Shown piece after piece: positions 16,812 to 25,429 of a stretch of 64,000 bases of DNA (positions within the stretch are counted from its first letter, which is position 1; each line of letters begins with the position of its first letter). A program made the position numbers and the translations under genes. The stretch is from Hymenobacter roseosalivarius DSM 11622 (GTDB lineage: Bacteria > Bacteroidota > Bacteroidia > Cytophagales > Hymenobacteraceae), in assembly GCF_900176135.1 (NCBI RefSeq), contig NZ_FWWW01000075.1:1-64000 (forward strand), read 5' to 3'. Under the pieces are notes generated by a model, which saw nothing but the letters and a program-made list of their open reading frames with translations, ran no database searches and was not told the DNA's origin.

Positions 16812-17104
16812 AGCACACTATTCACACGCTCAATAAAGCCTTCGACCACCGCGTGCGCCTGGGCGTGATGGCCGTGCTGCTGGGCCAGAGCGACCCGGTG
16901 AGCTTCAACGAGCTGAAAGAAACCCTCGACCTGACCGACGGCAATCTGGCCAGCCATGTAGCCGCCCTCGAAAAAGCGGGCTACGTGCAGGTGAGCAAGC
17001 AGTTTGTAGGCAAAAAGCCGAACACCACTTACACACCCTCCAGCGAAGGTAAGCAGGCTTTTCAGGAGCATTTGAACGCTCTGGAAAAATTGCTGCGTGG
17101 CTAA
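16808..17104 (+). CDS. Winged-helix DNA-binding protein (ArsR/MarR-like, PF13601 type)
   Basis: A 98-residue protein starting at GTG 16808, overlapping the preceding stop codon by four bases. The whole chain is one winged-helix domain: 'HRVRLGVMAVLLGQSDPVSFNELKETLDLTDGNLASHVAALEKAGYVQVSKQF' with the wing 'KKPNTTYTPSSEGKQAF'. Such small proteins are transcription regulators of the 'winged helix DNA-binding domain' family. Co-transcription with the membrane protein suggests that it controls this locus or the DUF4173 gene 79 bases downstream, but no operator could be identified. Confidence 0.85.
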   Translation: MKHTIHTLNKAFDHRVRLGVMAVLLGQSDPVSFNELKETLDLTDGNLASHVAALEKAGYVQVSKQFVGKKPNTTYTPSSEGKQAFQEHLNALEKLLRG

Positions 17105-17183
17105 ACGCTCTTTTTTTGCCTATATCCTTTGAATTACAAAGTTCTTTTGATTTATAGATTTCACCCTTTTCACCTGCTTATCT

Positions 17184-18812
17184 ATGGAAATCTTCACCAA
17201 TATCCCGGGAGCCCGTGCTGGCGCTTCGTCGGTCGCGGCCCCTCGCCTTAGCCTCACCACCTTGCAGAAAGTAGCCATACCAGTCGGGGCAATCTGGTTC
17301 TACATATTGTTCTGGGAAGAGCGGCCGGCTCTGAACGTGCTTCTTTACACAGGGTTCGTGCTGGTCGTTGGGCTGGCAGGGCTGCCGCGCCGCGCCCCGC
17401 AATGGCGTTCTGGCGGGTTTCAGCTGACGCTGGCCGGCACGGTGCTCAGTGCCGCGCTGGTGGCCTGGTATGGCTCAGCGGTGGCGCTATTAGCCTGGGT
17501 GGCTTCATCGGCTATGTGGCTCGGCTACCGCAATCAGCCCCACCTGAAACTGGTAGTCTATGCGCTATGCACGGCCGTCAGCAGTGCCAGCCGCGCTGTG
17601 CCACGGCTGGCGCAGCTGATGCTCCTGCCGCGCAACCTGGATGGCCGCGTGGAACGGGTCTGGTTCTACGGACGACTGTTGATACTACCCTTAGTGGCTC
17701 TTTTAGTGTTTCACATCTTGTTTGCCATCGCCAACCCAGTTTATAGTGAGATAACGGGTCGGGTGTTGGATATAATAGGGGAGTGGGTGGAGGCCTTTTT
17801 CGAGATTTTCTCCATACCGCGTTTCCTGTTTTTCGTGTTCGGTCTGGCCCTGACCGGGGCGGCGCTGGTGCTTGTGCCGGTCCATTACTTTGCGGATCAG
17901 GAGTCACGCTTTGGCGAGTTCATCGTGCGTCAGCGTGACCGGGTGGCTTCCTTTGCCGTGCGCCGCCCCGACTTCCGCGCCAAACGCTTCCGCGCCCTCG
18001 ACCTGCGCAAGGAATACCTCGTGGCTCTCAGCATGCTGGGTTTGGTGAACGTGTTGCTGCTCATTGTCAATGGCATCGACATCAACTGGATTTGGTTTGG
18101 CTTCACGCCCGCGCCCGGCTTCGATCTTACTCAGTTTGTCCACGAAGGCACTTACGTGCTCATTCTGAGCATCCTCGTGGCGATGGGCATCGTGCTGTGG
18201 TTTTTTCGCCGCAACCTGAATTTCTACGAGCGGGGACTGCCGCGGCTGCGCTGGCTGGCGACGGTATGGGTGCTGCAAAACGCGGTGCTGGCCGTGTCGG
18301 TGGGGCTGCGCAACTACTACTACATTCTGTATACCGGGCTGGCTTACAAGCGGATTGGCGTGTACTTCTTCCTGCTGCTCACTTTTTTTGGCCTGGCCAC
18401 GGTGCTACTCAAAATCTGGCAGCGCCGCTCGGCTTACTCGCTGGTGCGTCTGAATATGCTAGCGGCTTACGTGCTTATGGTGGGGCTGGCCTGCGGCAAC
18501 TGGGAAATCTGGATTGCGCGCTACAACCTGCGCCCCGAGCTGCATGAGCTCGACTACGGCTTTCTGCTCGACATGCCCGACCGGGTGCTGCCCATCCTGG
18601 CTGCTCACCCAGAGGTGCTTACCCAGCGCCACCTTGTGCACGAGCACTACAGCAGCTGGATAACGCTGAATCCTGATGTAGCAGCGCAGCGGCTCGAGCG
18701 GCGTCTGGCTCGATTCAAGGCTGTGCAGGGGGCTCGTAAGTGGCCCAGCTACACCTACACCGACTGGCAGGCTTACCAGCAGATGCCCCGCTGGGTGTGG
18801 CACGGGCTTTAG
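17184..18812 (+). CDS. DUF4173 multi-pass membrane protein
   Basis: A 542-residue protein from ATG 17184 with about 12 hydrophobic segments and a soluble C-terminal tail of about 100 residues ('LHELDYGFLLDMPDRVLPILAAHPEVL' onward). The sequence 'LSMLGLVNVLLLIVNGIDINWIWFG' and the following 'VHEGTYVLILSILVAMGIVLWFFR' fit DUF4173 (related to DUF4153), a group of unknown function found beside transcription regulators. A similar arrangement is seen here with the winged-helix gene upstream on the same strand. Confidence 0.8.
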   Translation: MEIFTNIPGARAGASSVAAPRLSLTTLQKVAIPVGAIWFYILFWEERPALNVLLYTGFVLVVGLAGLPRRAPQWRSGGFQLTLAGTVLSAALVAWYGSAVALLAWVASSAMWLGYRNQPHLKLVVYALCTAVSSASRAVPRLAQLMLLPRNLDGRVERVWFYGRLLILPLVALLVFHILFAIANPVYSEITGRVLDIIGEWVEAFFEIFSIPRFLFFVFGLALTGAALVLVPVHYFADQESRFGEFIVRQRDRVASFAVRRPDFRAKRFRALDLRKEYLVALSMLGLVNVLLLIVNGIDINWIWFGFTPAPGFDLTQFVHEGTYVLILSILVAMGIVLWFFRRNLNFYERGLPRLRWLATVWVLQNAVLAVSVGLRNYYYILYTGLAYKRIGVYFFLLLTFFGLATVLLKIWQRRSAYSLVRLNMLAAYVLMVGLACGNWEIWIARYNLRPELHELDYGFLLDMPDRVLPILAAHPEVLTQRHLVHEHYSSWITLNPDVAAQRLERRLARFKAVQGARKWPSYTYTDWQAYQQMPRWVWHGL

Positions 18813-19196
18813 CCCGTCGCCCTTCCCGGTCGCGCCAGCACACACCGCATCCTGCCAGTTGGGAGTTCGGGTTACTGGCTTTTGCTGAAGTCGTAGGGAT
18901 TGAATTTGGCAGGATAGAGGAAATATTGGTCACGCCGGGGGAGCATCTCTGTGCGCGAACAGCACCAAGCATCGGCAGGTACGGTGGTGGCCAGCGCGCC
19001 TCGATGCCCGGCAGGAATAGCATTTCAGGCGCACCAAGTGACGAGCGACATGATATTAATTGAGCCCGAGCATGTCCTAATGCGGTTTCATCGGGAACTC
19101 TGGCTACGGGGCCGCGCCTAGTTGGTATATTTGCGTATCCGTCGTCGGTGCCTACTACCAAGAGTGGCCCCTCGGCCGCAACGTGTTTTGTTCAGC
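18813..19196. other. Gene-free stretch before the PBP gene
   Basis: 384 bases with frames on both strands that lack protein-like composition and are judged to be noise. The only regulatory-looking site is a TATATTTG box at 19126-19133. The rest is unremarkable. Confidence 0.5.
19126..19133 (+). promoter_or_regulatory. Possible -7 box (TATATTTG) of the PBP gene
   Basis: An exact match to the Bacteroidota -7 consensus TAnnTTTG, 63 bases before ATG 19197. No TTTG or TTG is visible at the proper distance upstream, so support is partial. Confidence 0.35.
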
Positions 19197-21560
19197 ATGT
19201 CCGCTTCCGAATCGCCTAATTCAGTAAAAAAGCCGCGTCGACGCTGGCCCAATATCCTGTCGCGTATGGCGTGGGGGGCTTTTATTATAGGGCTGGGCGT
19301 GTTTCTGCTCTATCCTATTCTGGTCAGCACTAACTTCATGTTTCTCTTTGGCAAGTCGCCGGGGCTTGAGGAGTTGGAGAATCCGAAAGTGGAAAAAGCC
19401 TCCGAGCTATATACCTCCGATGGCGTACTGATTGGTACCTATTTCCGCGAAAACCGCTCGCCCATTCCATTCAGTAAGATTTCGCCCTTATTAGTCAAAG
19501 CCCTGATTGCTACCGAGGACGCCCGCTTCTACGACCACGCCGGCATCGATCCGCAAGCCATGGCTGGCGCGGTGTGGGCCGTAGTACGCGGCGAAAAGCG
19601 TGGCGGCAGCACCATTACCCAGCAATTGGCTAAGAACCTGTACAAAACCCGCCGCGGCGAAACCGGTGGTGCGCTGGGTTATATTCCGGTGGTAAGTACA
19701 CTTATCAGCAAAACCAAGGAGTGGTTGACGGCCGTGGAGCTGGAACGCCGCTATACTAAGGAGGAAATTCTGCGCATGTACTTCAACACGGTGGAGTATG
19801 GCTCGCAGGCCTTCGGCATTAAGGTGGCGGCCAAAACATTCTTCAGCACTTCGCCCGACAGTCTGAAGCCCGAAGAGGCCGCGATGCTCGTGGGCGTGCT
19901 GAACAACCCGACTGCCTACAACCCGCGCTTTCACCCTGAAGCCGCGCTCAAGCGCCGCAATCTGGTGCTGGCGCGTATGGGGCAAGCCGGCCACTTGAAA
20001 GTCAGCGAGGTTGATTCCCTGCAAAAAAGCCCCCTGGCTCTGCGCTATCAGGTAGATAAGCACTTCGACGGGCCTGAAGCTTACTTCCGCGGCGCGGTAA
20101 GCCAGACGGTAAATGAGTGGTGCGAGAAAAACGGCTACGATATGTACCGTGATGGCCTGAAGATTTATACTACGATTGATTCACGCATGCAGGCCCACGC
20201 CGAGGAGTCGGTGTTGCAACGCATGAAAGTACTGCAGCGGCAGTTCGATAACTTCTGGCGCAACCGGGGCGGCAATCCGTGGGTAGATGATAAGGGCAAG
20301 GAGATTCCTGATTTTATTGAAACCCAGATGAAGCGCACGGCGCAATACAAGCGCCTGGCTGAGCGCTACCAGGGCCAGCCCGCCCGGCTGGATTCAGCCC
20401 TGAACGCGAAGCGCCCCATGAAGGTGTTTACCTGGAAAGGCGACGGCGACACGACGCTCGTCATGTCGCCGCTCGATTCGCTGGCGTACTACAAAAAATT
20501 CCTGCACGCGGGCATGATGACCATGGACCCTTTCACGGGCCACATCAAAGCCTGGGTAGGGGGCCTGAACTACCGCTTTTTTCAGTACGACCACGTAAAG
20601 CAGGGCCGCCGCCAGCCGGGCTCCACCTTCAAACCCTTCGTTTACTTAACGGCTCTCGACAACGGCTACACGCCCTGCGACCGTATCCGCGATGAGCGTG
20701 TGACCATTCGCTACGTAGAGAATGGCAAGAACATGGAGTGGAAGCCCAACAACGTGACTCGCGAGTATTCCGGCTCCAACATGACCTTGCGCCACGCTAT
20801 GGCGCGCTCCATCAACTCCGTGACGGCTCAGCTTACGGAGCTGGTAGGGTGGGAGAACGTAGCCAAATACGCCCACAAAGTTGGTATTCGCAGCAAGCTG
20901 CTCGATGTGCCCAGCATTGGCCTGGGCTCGGGAGGCGATGTGAGCGTGTACGAAATGGTAAACGCGTACAGCACCTTCGTCAACAACGGCTTCCGCACCG
21001 AACCCCTGCTCGTGACCCGCCTCGAGGACCGCAACGGCAACGTCATTAAGCAGTTCGATCCCAAACAAAAGCGCGTTATTCCGGCCGAAACGGCGTGGCT
21101 AATGCTCTATATGCTGAAAGGCGGTATGGAAGAGTACGGCGGCACCTCCCAGGCATTGTGGGAATATGATCTCTGGAAAAAAGGGAACGAGATAGGGGGC
21201 AAAACCGGCACCACCTCCAACTACTCCGACGGCTGGTACATGGGCGTGACCAAGGACTTAGTGAGCGGTGTGTGGGTAGGCGGCGAAGACCGCAGTATTC
21301 ACTTCTTCCGCTCGCAGCAGGGCGAAGGCAGCCGGATGGCGCTGCCTGTATATGGCACCTATATGGAGAAATTATATAAGGACAAGAACCTGGACGTAGA
21401 ATATGGGCAGTTTCCCAAACCCACCGTCAAAATCACGAAGAAGTACAACTGCCTGACGCCCGCCCCGCGCCGCATCGTGGAGCCAATTGACTCGCTGGTG
21501 GCTGATAATCTGTTGGAAAAGCTGAACGCAGGCACTATCGCCGTGCCGGACAGCCTGTAG
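19197..21560 (+). CDS. Class A penicillin-binding protein (PBP1A type)
   Basis: A 787-residue bifunctional murein synthase. ATG 19197 was chosen over the upstream TTG because it begins an ordinary cytoplasmic tail (KKPRRRW) followed by one transmembrane anchor ('WGAFIIGLGVFLLYPILVS'). The glycosyltransferase (GT51) domain has 'ATEDARFYDHAGID' with the catalytic Glu, 'GGSTITQQLAKNLY' and 'MYFNTVEYGSQAFGI'. The transpeptidase domain has S-x-x-K in 'PGSTFKPFVYL', S-x-N in 'SINSVTAQL' and K-T-G in 'GGKTGTTSNYSDGW'. It polymerises and cross-links peptidoglycan outside the inner membrane. It stands alone on the plus strand. Confidence 0.95.
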   Translation: MSASESPNSVKKPRRRWPNILSRMAWGAFIIGLGVFLLYPILVSTNFMFLFGKSPGLEELENPKVEKASELYTSDGVLIGTYFRENRSPIPFSKISPLLVKALIATEDARFYDHAGIDPQAMAGAVWAVVRGEKRGGSTITQQLAKNLYKTRRGETGGALGYIPVVSTLISKTKEWLTAVELERRYTKEEILRMYFNTVEYGSQAFGIKVAAKTFFSTSPDSLKPEEAAMLVGVLNNPTAYNPRFHPEAALKRRNLVLARMGQAGHLKVSEVDSLQKSPLALRYQVDKHFDGPEAYFRGAVSQTVNEWCEKNGYDMYRDGLKIYTTIDSRMQAHAEESVLQRMKVLQRQFDNFWRNRGGNPWVDDKGKEIPDFIETQMKRTAQYKRLAERYQGQPARLDSALNAKRPMKVFTWKGDGDTTLVMSPLDSLAYYKKFLHAGMMTMDPFTGHIKAWVGGLNYRFFQYDHVKQGRRQPGSTFKPFVYLTALDNGYTPCDRIRDERVTIRYVENGKNMEWKPNNVTREYSGSNMTLRHAMARSINSVTAQLTELVGWENVAKYAHKVGIRSKLLDVPSIGLGSGGDVSVYEMVNAYSTFVNNGFRTEPLLVTRLEDRNGNVIKQFDPKQKRVIPAETAWLMLYMLKGGMEEYGGTSQALWEYDLWKKGNEIGGKTGTTSNYSDGWYMGVTKDLVSGVWVGGEDRSIHFFRSQQGEGSRMALPVYGTYMEKLYKDKNLDVEYGQFPKPTVKITKKYNCLTPAPRRIVEPIDSLVADNLLEKLNAGTIAVPDSL

Positions 21561-21609
21561 CTCCAATTAGTATAGAAGAAGAAGTGAAAAGGAAAGAGGT
21601 GATAGGTTT

Positions 21610-22530
21610 TTATTCCTCTGCTGCGTAAAATGAATCCAAGGCGCCCTTTAGGTTGGGATACTCAAACGTAAAGCCTTGGTTTAGGACTTTCTCAGCACTT
21701 ACCCGCTGCGAGGCCAGCACGATTTCGCTCATTTCTCCCATCATCAGGTTCAGGGCAAAGGCGGGTACTTTAGGTAGTACCAGTGGCCGGTGCATGACAT
21801 CAGCCAGGGTCTCGGTGAAGATTTGGTTAGTAACAGGATTAGGCGATACAGCATTGTACGTGCCCTGCCACTGCGGCTCATCGAGCATCTGAATCAGTAG
21901 GCGACATAAGTCGTCGAGGTGAATCCAGGACATAAACTGTTTGCCTGAGCCTAAGGCAGCCCCGGCCATTAGCTTTACGGGGCGCGCCATTTGGGGTAGC
22001 GCCCCGCCTTCCGTGCTGAGCACGATGCCGATACGCGCAATGATGGTTCGTATACCCAGCGCTGCTACTTCCTGGGCTGCCTGTTCCCACTTGCGTGATA
22101 CGTCGGCCAAAAAATCATCGGCAGGGGTGTTGGGGGGCATTTCTTCGTTTACCAGCTTGTCGCCGCTATCCCCGTAGATGCCGATAGCCGACGCCGACAA
22201 AAACGCTCGTACGTGGTGTTCGCCTTTGGCTAACTCTTTGGCTAGTAGCCTGGTGCCATTCAGGCGGCTTTCCAGAATTTCGCGCTTGCGTTCCTCCGTC
22301 CACTTGCCATCCGACACGCTCGACCCGGCCAGATTAATGATGTAATCGGCGTAGCGAATGGCGGCGGGGTCCAGTATATCGTGACGCGGGTCCCAGCGAA
22401 AAGTGTGGTAGTGGCTGGCACTGGTCTGGCGGCTGAGCAGGGCCACTTCATAGCCCGCATCAATGAGAAGTTCAGCGAGACGCGTGCCAATTAGGCCCGT
22501 ACCGCCGGTGATGAGAACTTTTCGGGACAT
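21610..22530 (-). CDS. TIGR01777 family SDR-fold protein
   Basis: A 306-residue protein from ATG 22530. The N-terminal Rossmann motif is 'VLITGGTGLIGTRLAELL' and the active-site region reads 'FLSASAIGIYGDSGDKLVNEE' with the Tyr-x3-(Lys) pattern altered as usual for this family. The end ('LPKVPAFALNLMMGEMSEIVLASQRVSAEKVLNQGFTFEYPNLKGALD') is the DUF1731 domain typical of TIGR01777/YfcH proteins. NAD(P)-binding is expected; the reaction is unknown. It lies 122 bases downstream of folE on the same strand, which may be chance. Confidence 0.92.
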   Translation of the reverse strand: MSRKVLITGGTGLIGTRLAELLIDAGYEVALLSRQTSASHYHTFRWDPRHDILDPAAIRYADYIINLAGSSVSDGKWTEERKREILESRLNGTRLLAKELAKGEHHVRAFLSASAIGIYGDSGDKLVNEEMPPNTPADDFLADVSRKWEQAAQEVAALGIRTIIARIGIVLSTEGGALPQMARPVKLMAGAALGSGKQFMSWIHLDDLCRLLIQMLDEPQWQGTYNAVSPNPVTNQIFTETLADVMHRPLVLPKVPAFALNLMMGEMSEIVLASQRVSAEKVLNQGFTFEYPNLKGALDSFYAAEE

Positions 22531-22652
22531 ACTAATGAGTGTTGCCTATTGCAGTCTGACACTTACGTGTTTAGTCAGCAAAGGGTGTTGGGCAGATGAG
22601 GTGGTGAATGGGGATGCAAGCTAATAGGCGGCCGACAACTCACAACCAGAAT

Positions 22653-23330
22653 TTACTTCCCAATCAAACGCAGGAACTCAGTGCGGAGCGTTTGGTCACG
22701 GTCGAAAGCCCCGCCATACTCGGCTGTAAGCGTGCCGCTGCTGGTATCGTTCACGCCCCGGCTCATTACGCACAAATGGTCAGCCTCGATCAGTACGGCC
22801 ACGTCGTTGGTGTGCAGCGTATTTTTTAGCTCCTCGGCAATCTGCCGCGTCAGACGCTCCTGCACCTGCGGGCGCCGGGCATAATACTGCACCACCCGAT
22901 TGAGCTTTGACAAACCAACCACATGCTCGCCGGGCAGATAGGCGACGTGGGCTTTCCCAATAATAGGCACGAAGTGGTGCTCACAGCAGGAGAACAGGGT
23001 AATGTCGCGCTCTACCAACATCTGGTGATACTGATAGCGGTTATCAAAAAGCTTTACATCGGGCTGATAAACGGGATTAAGGCCCCGAAACCACTCCTGT
23101 ACATACATTTTAGCTACCCTACGGGGAGTGCCATTCAAGCTGTCATCGTCCAGATCCAGCCCCAGCAGCATCATAATTTCGCGGAAGTGATCAGCAATGC
23201 CAGCTATTTTCTCCTCTTCGCTCAACGTAAAGGCATCGGGGCGCAGGGGCGTGCGCAGGTCAACTGGTAAGTGGGCATCATTCGGGACGGGGCGGTCCGT
23301 TGCAGCTGCTGCGGGCACGGCGTTATCCAT
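22653..23330 (-). CDS. folE: GTP cyclohydrolase I
   Basis: A 225-residue enzyme that turns GTP into dihydroneopterin triphosphate, the first step of tetrahydrofolate and other pterins. ATG 23330 is preferred; it overlaps the stop of the PTPS/QueD gene by eight bases, whereas the longer frame to 23396 would overlap it by 74. Zinc ligands are visible: Cys in 'FSCCEHHFVPIIGKAHVAY' with the His-His pair, and Cys in 'HLCVMSRGV'. The phosphate site 'TPRRVAKMYVQEWFRG' is also present. It forms a tight two-gene unit with the PTPS/QueD homologue. Confidence 0.95.
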   Translation of the reverse strand: MDNAVPAAAATDRPVPNDAHLPVDLRTPLRPDAFTLSEEEKIAGIADHFREIMMLLGLDLDDDSLNGTPRRVAKMYVQEWFRGLNPVYQPDVKLFDNRYQYHQMLVERDITLFSCCEHHFVPIIGKAHVAYLPGEHVVGLSKLNRVVQYYARRPQVQERLTRQIAEELKNTLHTNDVAVLIEADHLCVMSRGVNDTSSGTLTAEYGGAFDRDQTLRTEFLRLIGK

Positions 23331-23730
23331 GGTATTCAACAAAGTTGCGTTCGGTCTCATACAAGGTGACCGATAAAAGTAAATGCGGCTCCACATGAGC
23401 CCGTAGCTTTCGCCAAATTACCACGGCGATATTCTCGGCCGTAGGGTTGAGGTGGCGAAACTCTTCCGTATCCAAATTGAGGTTACGATGATCAAAGGTA
23501 TCCAGAATCTCGCGCTTAATCAGGTCGCTTAAGCGTTTAAGGTCATATACGTAGCCCGTTTCCGGATCAACAGTGCCCGTGAGGCGTACGATCAACTCGT
23601 AATTGTGGCCGTGGTAATTAGGGTTATTACACTTGTCAAACACCTGCTGATTGCGTGCCTCATCCCAGGCAGGATTGAAGAGCCGATGGGCGGCGTTAAA
23701 ATGTTCCTTACGACAGACAGTGACTTGCAT
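23323..23730 (-). CDS. 6-pyruvoyl-tetrahydropterin synthase / 6-carboxytetrahydropterin synthase family (QueD/PTPS)
   Basis: A 135-residue enzyme acting on dihydroneopterin triphosphate. Zinc ligands are His16 in 'FNAAHRL' and the HGH of 'YHGHNY'. Catalytic Cys lies in 'KCNNPNYHGHNY', Asp-His in 'FDHRNL' and Glu in 'LYETERNF'. The 'KCNNPN-x-HGHNY' string and the spacing between Cys and the HGH resemble animal-type PTPS more than E. coli QueD. It is the upstream gene of a coupled pair with folE. The products may be queuosine precursor or a tetrahydropterin; sequence alone does not decide. No queC or queE gene is in the window. Confidence 0.88.
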   Translation of the reverse strand: MQVTVCRKEHFNAAHRLFNPAWDEARNQQVFDKCNNPNYHGHNYELIVRLTGTVDPETGYVYDLKRLSDLIKREILDTFDHRNLNLDTEEFRHLNPTAENIAVVIWRKLRAHVEPHLLLSVTLYETERNFVEYHG

Positions 23731-24042
23731 AGTGCTTGCTGAACCACAGGTGCGGCGTTTTGTTCAGTGGCCTATGGTTATACCTGTTTATTCTACACTT
23801 GTCAGGGCTTCAGAGGCTAACAGAGTAAGGGATATCACTTTGTAGATCAGCTTGTATGCGGGTTGTGGTAGTTAAACTATATGGGGTATAACTTAATAAA
23901 TAAAAGTGGGTGTTCTTGAAAAAAAACAACTCGAAGGGTGTTCGATAAAGGGTAGTCTGGTATAGATTTGGTGTAGTGACATTTGAGATAGCAGCACAAT
24001 CTTTCTAATAATAACTTTTTCTTTAACCCTTTTCATTCATAT
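23731..24042. other. Gap with a possible promoter for the exported coiled-coil gene
   Basis: 312 bases between divergent genes, AT-rich on the right. No conserved frame is present. A TAGATTTG box (23963-23970) is the only regulatory-looking site; see that entry. Confidence 0.45.
23963..23970 (+). promoter_or_regulatory. Possible -7 box (TAGATTTG) of the exported coiled-coil gene
   Basis: Exact match to TAnnTTTG, 72 bases before ATG 24043. Eighteen bases upstream is TTCG, one change away from the -33 TTTG. Plausible but unproven. Confidence 0.4.
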
Positions 24043-24753
24043 ATGAAACAAGGTGTACTACTTACTCTGCTCCTGAGCTTCATGCTGACGGTAACCGGCT
24101 ACGCCCAGAAGTCGCCCGTTGATGAAACGGATATGTCTATTAAGGGTATCCCCCGCAAAGGACAACGTATTTCCTTACAGCTTGAAAGCAAGCGCGTAGA
24201 GGATTCGTGGGCTAAACGACTGAATGAGAGGTTTGGTAGCAAAGTGAAGAACGACAAAGGCGTGTACTCGATGGAGGGTGTCACGATCGACGAAATTTCT
24301 AAAACGCCAGTTCGGGTTTTTAGCAAGATTGATGCTACCCCTACGGGTACTACCATCTGGTGGGCTATTGACCTGGGCAATGCTTACCTCGACAGAGCGG
24401 CTACTCCCGTACAGTGGAGCGCCGCGGAAAAGTACCTAAAAGACTTTGCCCGCCTGCTTTACCGCGAAGACTTAGCCGTGCAGGTAGCTGAGGCTGAAAA
24501 GTCTCTGATTATTTCTCAAAATAATCATAATGCAGTAATAGCTAAGGCTGACCTGGTACGGAAGGATATCGAGAAAAATAAAGCTCGCAAAACGGATATT
24601 CAGCAGGAGTTGGCGAAGAACGCCGCTGAGCTTCTGCAGTACAACAACGTGGTGGACATGAACCTGAAAGAGCAAGAAGCTGCCCGCGCCGACATTGTCA
24701 ATATGCGCGTAGCTCTGGAGGCTGTGAAGGACCGGATGAACAAAATCGAGTAA
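24043..24753 (+). CDS. Exported protein with C-terminal coiled coil
   Basis: A 236-residue protein from ATG 24043. Residues 1-21 form a signal peptide (MKQGVLLTLLLSFMLTVTGYAQ). The middle part carries beta strands ('GIPRKGQRISLQLESKRVEDSWAKRL', 'PVRVFSKIDATPTGTTIWWAIDLG'), and about 90 C-terminal residues are alpha-helical with heptads ('LVRKDIEKNKARKTDIQQELAKNAAELLQYNNVVDMNLKEQEAA'). No domain name can be given. It is a single-gene unit with its own terminator. Confidence 0.72.
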   Translation: MKQGVLLTLLLSFMLTVTGYAQKSPVDETDMSIKGIPRKGQRISLQLESKRVEDSWAKRLNERFGSKVKNDKGVYSMEGVTIDEISKTPVRVFSKIDATPTGTTIWWAIDLGNAYLDRAATPVQWSAAEKYLKDFARLLYREDLAVQVAEAEKSLIISQNNHNAVIAKADLVRKDIEKNKARKTDIQQELAKNAAELLQYNNVVDMNLKEQEAARADIVNMRVALEAVKDRMNKIE

Positions 24754-24771
24754 TCTGTAATAAGCTGCAGA

Positions 24772-24806
24772 AAAGCTCCTCAGAGGTGTCTGGGGGGCTT
24801 TTTCTT
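24772..24806 (+). terminator. Terminator after the exported coiled-coil gene
   Basis: AAAAGCTCCTCAGA pairs along 14 positions (three G-U) with TCTGGGGGGCTTTT around a GGTG loop, then further T. The 3' arm is the recurring G6C-T motif. Confidence 0.8.
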
Positions 24807-24829
24807 TTCTGAAGCGTATAGCTTTTCGC

Positions 24830-25417
24830 CTAGCGCATCACACTTCGCACCTGCTCGACGGCAGCCTGCTCGTCTTTCCACCCCATAATTCGTATCGTGC
24901 CCGGTGAGGCCCGCTGCTGAAACCACAGCCGTAGTATCTGGTGAGCAGCCGGGTAGCGTTGGATGAAAGCAGCCCAGGTACTCGTTTCTCGTAATATCTG
25001 CTGGCTCGGCCGGGCCGGTACAGCCAACACTACCCGTTCCAACGCTCCAGCGTTATCAAGCAGTAATAAGCCAAGGGGCAACACTTCGAGTACCGTACCC
25101 GTCGGCTGGCTTTCAGCAAGTACCAGCACGGGCAAAGGGCCGCCGGTAGCTGTATTGGTGCCCGGCACAAAGCCGTAGTTGCCAGGGTAAGGCAAAAACT
25201 CCAGCACCCGATCTTTGCCCGCCCGCTGCTGGGGGGCAAATTCGTGGGTAGCCGGGTCGTAGCGACGCTCAAGGTTGGTGCCTGCCGGAACCTCAATAAC
25301 AGCTTGGAGCAGCTTGCGCTCAGCCGAGAAGGTCGGTAGCTCAGTGTAGTCGGTTTGACAACCAGCTACGCTAAGACCAATCAGAAGGCTGCCTAAAAGT
25401 CGTTTGGCTCCCCGCAT
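24830..25417 (-). CDS. Inorganic pyrophosphatase-like lipoprotein, metal site degenerate
   Basis: A 195-residue protein from ATG 25417. It has a lipoprotein signal with lipobox SVAGC (Cys20), whereas family I pyrophosphatases are cytoplasmic. The fold is recognisable: 'AVIEVPAGTNLERRYDP', 'YPGNYGFVPGT', 'PLPVLVL', 'LPLGLLLLDNAG', 'ERVVLAVP' and 'GWKDEQAAVEQV' align in order with E. coli Ppa. The signature D-G-D-P-x-D that holds the catalytic magnesium ions is T91-G-G-P-L-P96, and the later Asp102 of E. coli is Leu. Two of the Lys/Arg sites also differ. It is therefore probably an inactive exported homologue, perhaps a structural or binding protein. It follows the M1 peptidase gene by 12 bases in the same operon. 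Confidence 0.8.
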   Translation of the reverse strand: MRGAKRLLGSLLIGLSVAGCQTDYTELPTFSAERKLLQAVIEVPAGTNLERRYDPATHEFAPQQRAGKDRVLEFLPYPGNYGFVPGTNTATGGPLPVLVLAESQPTGTVLEVLPLGLLLLDNAGALERVVLAVPARPSQQILRETSTWAAFIQRYPAAHQILRLWFQQRASPGTIRIMGWKDEQAAVEQVRSVMR

Positions 25418-25429
25418 CAATACTTGCGC

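Noticed and set aside
18715..19161. Frames of 148 and 107 codons in the gap before the PBP gene
   Set aside because: Neither has a protein-like composition, a clear start, or a family pattern; they run into the DUF4173 gene in the wrong phase.
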